Assembly (NCBI GenBank): GCA_949502235.1 | Contig: CATBDC010000013.1 | Coordinates: 1 to 64,000 of the forward strand | Reading direction: 5' to 3' | Length of the DNA stretch: 64,000 nt | From: an uncultured Lachnospiraceae bacterium | GTDB lineage: Bacteria; Bacillota; Clostridia; Lachnospirales; Lachnospiraceae | Part shown: positions 50,691 to 58,370 of the stretch, piece after piece | Layout of the letters: each line of letters starts with the position of its first letter | Numbering within the stretch: position 1 is the stretch's first letter | Position numbers and translations under genes: made by a program | Notes under the pieces: model-generated | Seen by the model: the letters and a program-made list of their open reading frames with translations, nothing else | Databases searched by the model: none | What the model was told of the DNA's origin: nothing

Positions 50691-51091
50691 GCATTATAGC
50701 ATATGCAGAAAAGTTATTCAATATGCTTTTGTTTAAAAAATTTATCCTTATCTGGTATCGGTCAATCATTAATTTCCATAAATTATTGTATGAAACTGCC
50801 ATAATATCCTCCGTACTAATAGCAAAATTCATCTTCCATTCACATTACATTATAAATATTTTTCTCTACTTTGTAAAATATTTTATTCGATTTCTCAAAT
50901 CTTCCTCTGAATTACTTTCCAATTCAACCTAAATTGTTTCGATCTTTAGCGTATATACATTAATATGTAGGTGGATAACTTATAGTTTTCTTCTATACCT
51001 TATATCTTTCATTATATTTTTCAATTATCCAGAATCCCCCGCAAATGTTATGATAGATTACAACAGCAACAACACAAGGAGGAACCATTTT

Positions 51092-52243
51092 ATGGAAATT
51101 ATTAAAGATTTACCAGAAGTATTTGAGGAATTTGCCGAGCAGCGCAAGAATTCCTTTCTGGGTGTAAAGAAGTTAAAGGATGCCGGCGTACCGGTTATCG
51201 GCTCCTACTGCACCTATTTCCCGCAGGAAATCGCGACAGCTATGGGAGCCGCATCCGTAAGCCTCTGCTCCACATCAGACGAGACAATCGCGGTTGCGGA
51301 AAAAGATCTTCCAAAGAATCTGTGCCCGCTCATTAAATCCAGCTATGGATTTGCAATCACGGACAAATGTCCTTTCTTTTATTTTTCTGATGTGGTAGTC
51401 GGCGAGACAACCTGTGACGGAAAGAAGAAGATGTATGAATATATGTCAGAATTTAAGGATGTATATATCATGGAGCTTCCAAACACCCAGCGGGAGGATG
51501 CTCTCATACTGTGGAAGAATGAAATTATCCGGTTTAAAGAGTATTTAGAGAAAAAATTTGACATTACCATAACAGAAGACGCTATACGGGAAGCAATTAA
51601 AATCAACAACGATGTAAGACGTTCCCTCAAAAATATGTATGAGGTCATGAAAAATGACCCCGCGCCGATTAAGGGTCAGAATCTTTTCAAGGTTTTCTAT
51701 GGCAGCACCTTTAAGTTTGATAAAAAGGCAATTCCAGCCGAGGTTGATGCTCTTGTAGCAAAGATTAACCAGGAATACGCAGAAGGCAAGATGGAAGAAA
51801 AGAAGCCCCGTATCCTGATTACCGGATGTCCTATCGGCGGAGCTACGGAAAAGGTAATCCGAGCGGTAGAGGATAACGGCGGCATTGTTGTTACATACGA
51901 AAGCTGCTCCGGCGCGAAATCCATCGATAAGCTTGTGGATGAGGATAATCCGGATGTATATGACGCACTTGCAAGACGTTACTTAAATATCGGATGCTCC
52001 GTCATGACCCCGAATCCCAACCGTCTTGAGCTCCTCGGGAGACTGATTGACGAGTATAAGGTAGACGGCGTTGTAGAGATGACACTCCAGGCCTGCCATA
52101 CGTATAATGTGGAGACACGGGCAATACGAAAATTTGTGAATGAAGAAAAGAATATTCCATATATCAGCGTGGAAACCGACTACTCACAGGCAGATGTAGG
52201 ACAGCTCAATACACGGATCGCGGCATTTATTGAGATGCTGTAA
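51092..52243 (+). CDS. Double-cubane-cluster-containing anaerobic reductase (2-hydroxyacyl-CoA dehydratase/BcrC-HgdB superfamily)
   Basis: MEIIKDLPEVFEEFAEQRKNSFLGVKKLKDAGVPVIGSYCTYFPQEIATAMGAA...ITDKCPFFYFSDVVVGETTCDGKKKMYEYM. Confidence 0.9.
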   Translation: MEIIKDLPEVFEEFAEQRKNSFLGVKKLKDAGVPVIGSYCTYFPQEIATAMGAASVSLCSTSDETIAVAEKDLPKNLCPLIKSSYGFAITDKCPFFYFSDVVVGETTCDGKKKMYEYMSEFKDVYIMELPNTQREDALILWKNEIIRFKEYLEKKFDITITEDAIREAIKINNDVRRSLKNMYEVMKNDPAPIKGQNLFKVFYGSTFKFDKKAIPAEVDALVAKINQEYAEGKMEEKKPRILITGCPIGGATEKVIRAVEDNGGIVVTYESCSGAKSIDKLVDEDNPDVYDALARRYLNIGCSVMTPNPNRLELLGRLIDEYKVDGVVEMTLQACHTYNVETRAIRKFVNEEKNIPYISVETDYSQADVGQLNTRIAAFIEML

Positions 52244-52259
52244 CCCTCCGGGTATTCTT

Positions 52260-52337
52260 GGGGACAGGGTAAATGCAAATCGGGGACGGAGTAAAATTCA
52301 TTTTACTCCGTCCCCGATTTGCATTTACCCTGTCCCC
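52260..52337. repeat. GGGGAC-family palindrome, perfect 38-bp arms
   Basis: GGGGACAGGGTAAATGCAAATCGGGGACGGAGTAAAAT-TC-reverse complement. Confidence 0.95.
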
Positions 52338-52339
52338 GA

Positions 52340-53914
52340 TTAAAAAAAACCTGTCCCCAAGAGCCGATATATGACATACACCGCCGCTACCGCCGCCAAT
52401 GCAATAATCTGTGCCATCATTATACGTTCCCGCTTCACATCCCGGGGCTTTTCTTCTTTTTTCTCTCTCCTGCCCTCCGGCCTTAAAAGCTGTCCCCAGA
52501 TGCTGTATTTTTGCAGGTTCACGAGGAGGTCTTTGCGTTCTTCTTCTCCGATAGACTTCAGGAATTCCCGCCAGTTTTTTTCTAAAAGCAAAAGGCCTCT
52601 TTTTAAGTCCTCTTCCATGCTTAGGTTTTTTCCAGCCCCATGAAAGAATCCGGCCTGCTCCGAATAGGCGGCCTGCCTGCGGTAAGCCTCATCGTTTTTC
52701 TTTTCCAGGAACTGCTTATAGGCATATTCCAGTCCTTCCTCCATAGCCTTTTGGGCGCTTTTTGTACGCTCATATACATTTGTTGTGTAATAGTAGGTTT
52801 TGTACACGCCCTTCTGGCTTAGATAATAGTCGATAAACTGATTGAGGGCATTTTTAACCGGAGACTTCACCGTATTGTCTCTGCCTGCGTTTTCTGCATA
52901 AACCTGCCCTTTTATGGCGGTAACTGCCGCAAGGTATCCCGTCACCTCATCATTTTTAGCAGTAATTTCTGTGCTTTTTAAAAGGTTTCCGCTCCCTGTC
53001 ACATGACTTGCAAACCGGTTGGCTGCCTGAAGCTCCTTCCCTGTGTACGTAACGCTCCGGGTGGGAAAGCTGCCGCCGGATTCTTTTCCTGAAGCACCGC
53101 TTAAAACGGAATTTCTCCGGCTTATCTGCTGCTCTCCAGTATATTTGAAAGTACGGAATTCCTCGCTGACCTGCACATTTCTGCTGCCTGTCCGTTTATA
53201 AAGCACGCCTGTTTCTTCTCTCCCCGCTGCAGCTGCTGTCTCCGGCATAAAGAAACGGGTGCTTCTCGCCGGGCTCATGCTTCCCCGGGATATAAATGCA
53301 CTGGCTGCCCGGCCGGAAACATTTTCGCCGGTAGTCTGCTTATACACACTTGCCTTAATCATATCCAGCGTCTCCGTCTGCCCGGCTTCCTCTAGCATGG
53401 TAATAATTTCCTTCAAATCTGCGTCAAGAAGGAGGCTTAGCTTCTGCGCCAGCATTTGGTCTAAGAGCTGCTTTTGTGCCGTCTGGGCATCTCCCATTGT
53501 ATGGGTCAGTATTGCTTCTAAGAGCGCGAGATACAGCCTGGACAGCTCCTCAAGCTGCGCGAAAAGAGGAATTTCTTTATCAGGCAGCCAGTTTAATAAT
53601 GCCTTCCAGATTTCCTCCTCCATTGTGAGATCCCACTTGATGTTTTCCTGCTCCAAAAGCTTTCCCTCCGTGGCAAACCATTTACTCTGCTTCGAAAGCT
53701 CGGGGGTATCTCTGTGAGAATATTCCGTTCTCTCCTGGCTTTTTTCCTCCTGCCTCTGCTCCAGTTCCTTTTTCTCTTTTTCACTCTGCTTCACTGCTGC
53801 CGTAAGAAGTGCCTGCCCAGCCTCTGCCTCCGAAGCCTTCTGCGCTGCTCTTACCCCGGCCTCTGCGGCAAATGCGGCCGAGGCGCCTTCGCTCATTCCT
53901 TTTACCTGTGCCAT
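52340..53914 (-). CDS. Hypothetical protein with Ala-rich N-terminus and C-terminal TM tail (524 aa)
   Basis: Long ORF with ordinary composition; C-terminal MMAQIIALAAVAAVYVIYRLLGTGFF; no family recognised. Confidence 0.75.
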   Translation of the reverse strand: MAQVKGMSEGASAAFAAEAGVRAAQKASEAEAGQALLTAAVKQSEKEKKELEQRQEEKSQERTEYSHRDTPELSKQSKWFATEGKLLEQENIKWDLTMEEEIWKALLNWLPDKEIPLFAQLEELSRLYLALLEAILTHTMGDAQTAQKQLLDQMLAQKLSLLLDADLKEIITMLEEAGQTETLDMIKASVYKQTTGENVSGRAASAFISRGSMSPARSTRFFMPETAAAAGREETGVLYKRTGSRNVQVSEEFRTFKYTGEQQISRRNSVLSGASGKESGGSFPTRSVTYTGKELQAANRFASHVTGSGNLLKSTEITAKNDEVTGYLAAVTAIKGQVYAENAGRDNTVKSPVKNALNQFIDYYLSQKGVYKTYYYTTNVYERTKSAQKAMEEGLEYAYKQFLEKKNDEAYRRQAAYSEQAGFFHGAGKNLSMEEDLKRGLLLLEKNWREFLKSIGEEERKDLLVNLQKYSIWGQLLRPEGRREKKEEKPRDVKRERIMMAQIIALAAVAAVYVIYRLLGTGFF

Positions 53915-54002
53915 ATTTTCCCTCCATACCTGGTATAACCCGATTTAAATAACCTTAAGAAAGGTATTTAAATCGGGTTATACCAAGGAATTTCCAACGG
54001 CT

Positions 54003-55169
54003 TTACCGGTTTCTCATCCTGTCGATGAACCTCCCTAATCTTCCGATTGCTTCCTTCAGATCCTCCAGGGAATACGCGTAAGACACTCGTATAAAGCCTT
54101 CTCCGCTTTCTCCGAAGGCGCTTCCCGGAACAACCGCCACCTTTTCCTCTTCAAGAAGCCTTGTAGCAAATTCCTCAGAGCTCATGCCAAATTCCTGTAT
54201 ATTGGGAAATACGTAAAAAGCGCCGAAGGGTTCAAAGCAGTCAAGCTGCATCCTCTTAAACTCATGCATCAAAAACCTCCGCCTCTGGTTATAGGCCGTG
54301 CGCATTTCCTGCACCTCATCATCACAGTGCCTAAGCCCCTCTATGGCCGCATACTGGCTGTTCGTGGGGGCACACAGAATCGCGTACTGGTGAATTTTAA
54401 GCATCTGCTTCGCTATCTCCCCCGGGGCACATACATAACCAAGTCGCCATCCGGTCATGGCAAAGCTCTTTGAAAATCCATTAATAACCAGCGTCCTTTC
54501 CTTCATTCCGGGGAGGGATGCAATAGAAACATGGTTATCCTTATAGGTAAGCTCTGAATATATTTCATCGGAAAGCACGAAAATATCATGCTCCTTTACA
54601 ACCTCCGCAATAGGCTCCAAATCTTCCTTTGTCATAACCGCACCTGTGGGATTATTGGGAAACGGCAGCACGAGGATTTTCGTCCTCGGAGTAATAGCCG
54701 CCTCAAGCTCGTCCCTTGTAAGCCTGAACTCATTTTTTTCCTGAAGGGGAATGGGCACCGGCTTTCCGTCCGCCAGCACGGCACACGGAAGATAGGAAAC
54801 GTAGCTGGGCTGGGGAATCAGCACTTCATCCCCCGGGTCAAGCATGGCGCGGAAGGCAATGTCAATCCCCTCGCTTCCCCCCACCGTTACAATGATCTCC
54901 TTATCAGGGTCATAGGCCACATCTATCTTTCTTTTCAGGTATTTGCTGATCTCAATCTTTAAGTCCTTAAGCCCGGCGTTAGAGGTGTAAAAGGTACGCC
55001 CCCTCTCCAGAGAGTAAATTCCCTCTTCTCTGATTCTCCAGGGTGTGTCAAAGTCAGGCTCCCCCACGCCAAGGGAGATTGCATCCGGCATTTCGCTGAC
55101 CACATCGAAAAATTTACGGATTCCTGACGGTTCAATCTCAACTATTTTTTTTGATAACGGATTTCTCAT
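54003..55169 (-). CDS. Class I/II PLP aminotransferase
   Basis: MRNPLSKKIVEIEPSGIRKFFDVVSEMPDAISLGVGEPDFDTP; PLP Lys motif NGFSKSFAMTGWRLGY. Confidence 0.95.
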   Translation of the reverse strand: MRNPLSKKIVEIEPSGIRKFFDVVSEMPDAISLGVGEPDFDTPWRIREEGIYSLERGRTFYTSNAGLKDLKIEISKYLKRKIDVAYDPDKEIIVTVGGSEGIDIAFRAMLDPGDEVLIPQPSYVSYLPCAVLADGKPVPIPLQEKNEFRLTRDELEAAITPRTKILVLPFPNNPTGAVMTKEDLEPIAEVVKEHDIFVLSDEIYSELTYKDNHVSIASLPGMKERTLVINGFSKSFAMTGWRLGYVCAPGEIAKQMLKIHQYAILCAPTNSQYAAIEGLRHCDDEVQEMRTAYNQRRRFLMHEFKRMQLDCFEPFGAFYVFPNIQEFGMSSEEFATRLLEEEKVAVVPGSAFGESGEGFIRVSYAYSLEDLKEAIGRLGRFIDRMRNR

Positions 55170-55669
55170 TAGGGCGTCACCGCCATTCTCTCAGGCTTGC
55201 TCTTTTTCATAAGCACCGTGCCGTGGTCTTTGTATTTCTTTAGTATAAAATGGGTTGTAGTGCTGATAACCGCATCAATCGATGACAGCTTTTCAGACAC
55301 GAACCTGGACACCTCAAGAAGCGTCTTCCCATCCAGTGTAACAAGAAGATCATAGGCTCCTGAAATAAGGTATACCGCATTAACTTCCGGATAATTACAG
55401 ATTCTCTCCGCCGTCTTTTCAAATCCTCTCTCCCTCTGGGGCGTAACCCGCACCTCAATAAGCGCATTTACACGGTCATCTCCCGCCTTTTCCCAGTTGA
55501 TCAGCGTGTGGTAGCCGCAAATGATTCCTTCCTTCTCCATATCCGCAATCTCATTGGCAGCCTCCGCCTCCTCACAGCCTAAAAGCACCGACAGCTCTCC
55601 TAAGTCTGCCCGGCTGTTTGTCTCTAAATACTTTAGTATCTGTTTCCTAATATCCTTCATCCTTATCAT
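55169..55669 (-). CDS. Lrp/AsnC family transcriptional regulator
   Basis: HTH plus RAM domain; 166 aa, overlaps aminotransferase start. Confidence 0.92.
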   Translation of the reverse strand: MIRMKDIRKQILKYLETNSRADLGELSVLLGCEEAEAANEIADMEKEGIICGYHTLINWEKAGDDRVNALIEVRVTPQRERGFEKTAERICNYPEVNAVYLISGAYDLLVTLDGKTLLEVSRFVSEKLSSIDAVISTTTHFILKKYKDHGTVLMKKSKPERMAVTP

Positions 55670-56549
55670 CCTCCATAAATATTCGATTCAGTTCATCCGG
55701 AGCCGGACGGTCAATATAACGCCGGTCCTCTCCGTTCCTTATTATCTTATCATTGTTATCCGTAAGCCGCCCAATCAGGGAAGCCTTTATGCCTTCTCTC
55801 TGAAGCATGTCTAAAAGAAGATTTCCATTATCAGTAACCATAAGAATACTTCCCGCCGAGGCAAGCTGGTAAGGATTCATGTGAAGATACTCACACACCT
55901 CTATGGTTTCCTGCAGCACAGATATTTTCTTCAGCTCCGCCTCAAGTCCTGTATGCGCCTCCTTAGAAAGCCTCCAGAGGGCAGCGAAAATCCCTCCTTC
56001 GCCCACCTCCTGCATAAAGGATACTCCCGCGTTTTTTCCAATATTGATCTCTTTTAGAGCCAAAAGCTCCTCTCTAAAGCCCTCTATCTGCCTTAGAAAG
56101 GCCGGGGCAAATCTTTTGCTAAGCGCTTCCTTCCTTTCCTCCGCGGCCTTAATCATTCCTTCCATACCGGCCCATTTTGTAACGACGATATGCTGTCCGG
56201 CTCGCATGGTCTCCCTGTACCATTCCTGCTCCTTCGGAGAAAGACTTGCCCCTGTCACAACCGCCATATGCCTTGATATGCCTGCCTGCAGCTCCGCTTG
56301 AAAATCATCCAGATGGATCCCACTCTCCCGGCATACCTGCTTTATCCTCTTTCCTGCAGCATACATAGAATCCTTTTTAGCCCCCCAGGGAAGAAGAAGC
56401 TTCACGCTTACATGAAAATCTGTCCCTCCCCCTGCCGCCAGCTCATTCACAACAGATATCAGCGCATAGACTCCTATATTTTCGGACTGCCCGAAAGCAG
56501 TCCGCGTCTTATAAATCATCTGGTTTCTGTTCATATTATTCTTATTCAT
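55647..56549 (-). CDS. AIR synthase-related (HypE/ThiL-like C-terminal) protein
   Basis: FMQEVGEGGIFAALWRLSKEAHTGLEAELKKISVLQETIEVCEYLHMNPYQLASAGSILMVTDNG. Confidence 0.8.
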   Translation of the reverse strand: MNKNNMNRNQMIYKTRTAFGQSENIGVYALISVVNELAAGGGTDFHVSVKLLLPWGAKKDSMYAAGKRIKQVCRESGIHLDDFQAELQAGISRHMAVVTGASLSPKEQEWYRETMRAGQHIVVTKWAGMEGMIKAAEERKEALSKRFAPAFLRQIEGFREELLALKEINIGKNAGVSFMQEVGEGGIFAALWRLSKEAHTGLEAELKKISVLQETIEVCEYLHMNPYQLASAGSILMVTDNGNLLLDMLQREGIKASLIGRLTDNNDKIIRNGEDRRYIDRPAPDELNRIFMEDDKDEGY

Positions 56550-56582
56550 ATATAAATCCTCTAAAGATAAGTCGTAATTTGT

Positions 56583-58172
56583 TCACTGTGCAGCTCCGAT
56601 AGCCGCATATATCTGCGCTTCGTCCTGCGTGGCAATTGCATTTTGCACCAGCGCCACAGCGTCCGGATTATCAGACATGATTCCCACGGCATAAATAGTA
56701 TCTGCTGCCTGATACGAGCTGCTGTTAAACATCTCCCGGCTTACCTCTTCCCCATTCTGATACACAACCTTCCAGAGCATGGCGTCCGTACCCATATGGG
56801 CGCTTGATACGGCCTGTATGGTTCCGAGAGGAAGCTCGCTGTTGGCCTCATAGGTAACCCCCGGCTCCTCTGTAGAAATAATCTCTGATTCATACTCTAC
56901 AGTTCTGCCTTCCTCTCTTGTATCCTTCCCGTAGATTTTGAAATAAAGCTGGTTTGCCTCATCAATCCCTCCGGCAATATAAATAGGCGTGTCATAATTA
57001 TTTTTGAACTTAAAGTCCAGATACCCTTCCGCCACAGCCGCATCTCTTGAGGGCTTGACATAATCTACAATCATAGAATGTGGATACCGCTCCACAATTT
57101 CAAGCTCCGCATAAATAACCGCGTTATATAAGGTTGTAGAAACCTGGCAGAGACCGCCTCCATATGTCTCCACAACTCTGCCCCCTTCATAGGAGCCGCC
57201 CATAACATAACCGTTCTCCGGGGTATATGGCTTTGTCCTGTCCTCCACAGACAGCACCTCCCCTGGCATAAGTACAATATTGCTCAGCTTTTCGACACCT
57301 GTCTTTAAATTCTGAATTCTTTCCCCGCTTCCTGCGTCCGTTGAAAATGCTCCCAGCTCATCCTGGATGCTTTCCAAATCTGACGCGGTAACCGTGGGCT
57401 TCTCCTTGACTACATCGGCAGTAACCGAAAATGTCTTGTGATCCCAGCTGTCGTTTAAATGCTCCTCTATTTTCACAAGAGAATCTTCTATATTAACTGT
57501 CTCACCCTCCTGCTCCTTCTCAATTTTAAATCCTGAACCGTCCTGGGTGATTGACGCATTTTTTGCCCGGTCTGTAAGAGAATCTGTACGGGTCACAAGA
57601 ACCTCTGCTCCCGCCTTCTTATCTATAGCCAGCTTCTCCTCTATCACAACTCCTCTTCTGGAGGCTCTGCGAAGCTTCCAGTACCTGCTAAAGAGGCTTC
57701 CCTTCTTCCCGTAGTCCATCGCCTTATCGACCGCTTTATTAACCCCTTTATATTTCAGGCCCAGCTCTTCGAGTGTTCCTTCCGCCGTTCCACTTTCCGT
57801 CTGTATAGACACAGTAAGGGCCCTGTCTGCCGCCAGCTGTTTTTCCACAGCGGCCTTAGCCTCTTTTTTACTCATTCCCGATACATCTACTGCCCCGATA
57901 AAAATATTTTTACAAATGACATCATCCGGATATTTGGAAACTGCTTTGTGCAGAATCATATTAAAAATGCCTAAAACTAAAACAACGCATGAAAAAATAA
58001 GACCAATAAGAATCCGTCTTTTCCTTCGCCTAAGCCTCGCCCGCTGCGCAAGAGTCCTTCTCCGCCTGCCCTGGCTGTTCTGACTGCTCTGGCTGTTCTG
58101 GCCGTTTCTTCCCCTGCTCTGACTTCCCCTGTTCTGGCTTCCCCTATGAACCTGCTGTCCCATACCGCGCAC
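56583..58172 (-). CDS. VanW family protein with peptidoglycan-binding-like repeats
   Basis: LKTGVEKLSNIVLMPGEVLSVEDRTKPYTPENGYVMGGSYEGGRVVETYGGGLCQVSTTLYNAV. Confidence 0.93.
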   Translation of the reverse strand: MRGMGQQVHRGSQNRGSQSRGRNGQNSQSSQNSQGRRRRTLAQRARLRRRKRRILIGLIFSCVVLVLGIFNMILHKAVSKYPDDVICKNIFIGAVDVSGMSKKEAKAAVEKQLAADRALTVSIQTESGTAEGTLEELGLKYKGVNKAVDKAMDYGKKGSLFSRYWKLRRASRRGVVIEEKLAIDKKAGAEVLVTRTDSLTDRAKNASITQDGSGFKIEKEQEGETVNIEDSLVKIEEHLNDSWDHKTFSVTADVVKEKPTVTASDLESIQDELGAFSTDAGSGERIQNLKTGVEKLSNIVLMPGEVLSVEDRTKPYTPENGYVMGGSYEGGRVVETYGGGLCQVSTTLYNAVIYAELEIVERYPHSMIVDYVKPSRDAAVAEGYLDFKFKNNYDTPIYIAGGIDEANQLYFKIYGKDTREEGRTVEYESEIISTEEPGVTYEANSELPLGTIQAVSSAHMGTDAMLWKVVYQNGEEVSREMFNSSSYQAADTIYAVGIMSDNPDAVALVQNAIATQDEAQIYAAIGAAQ

Positions 58173-58192
58173 CTGCCCTGTCTAAAAATCTT

Positions 58193-58219
58193 GTTACTGT
58201 TCACTCCGCTCACAGTAGC
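58193..58219 (+). repeat. Solo left-end hairpin of GTTACTGTTCAC family
   Basis: GTTACTGTTCACTCCGCTCACAGTAGC. Confidence 0.7.
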
Positions 58220-58264
58220 AAAATATGATCTGTGTGATACACTACTATAAGCATATCGGCACAA

Positions 58265-58369
58265 TTACCCCATAATATAAGGTATAATTGTTGTCGCAAC
58301 CATAGCCGCAATCACTACGAGAATAATTATAGCAACAATCCTTCTGGTTCTTTTATCATGAAAATTCAT
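58265..58369 (-). CDS. Small single-TM protein (34 aa)
   Basis: MNFHDKRTRRIVAIIILVVIAAMVATTIIPYIMG*; below ORF-track cutoff. Confidence 0.55.
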   Translation of the reverse strand: MNFHDKRTRRIVAIIILVVIAAMVATTIIPYIMG

Positions 58370-58370
58370 T

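Larger units (their letters stand above)
50217..50760. mobile_element. 544-bp MITE-like insertion carrying a type I toxin locus
   Basis: Perfect 16-bp inverted repeat ACCAGATAAGGATAAA (50224-50239) / TTTATCCTTATCTGGT (50741-50756); flanking 5-bp direct repeat GTCAA (50212-50216, 50761-50765); no transposase ORF inside. Confidence 0.8.
50011..50802 (-). pseudogene. XRE/Cro-CI-type HTH regulator interrupted by a 544-bp insertion
   Basis: N-part MAVSYNNLWKLMID (50802-50761, RBS GGAGG) and C-part KKINKSELRKSVKISSSTMAKMTNEEMVAISILEKICAELECNIGDIMEFTRLEEVKRKIHNDNMK (50211-50011); removing 50217-50760 plus one GTCAA copy rejoins them in frame. Confidence 0.8.

Noticed and set aside
50593-50832. 79-aa minus-strand ORF as an intact protein
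   Set aside because: Only MAVSYNNLWKLMID is the XRE N-terminus; the rest is frame continuation into the inserted element and antisense RNA region.
54003-56549. Aminotransferase-Lrp-AIR synthase-like cluster as a novel pathway
   Set aside because: Overlapping genes of familiar families; nothing in the sequence points beyond ordinary amino-acid metabolism and regulation.
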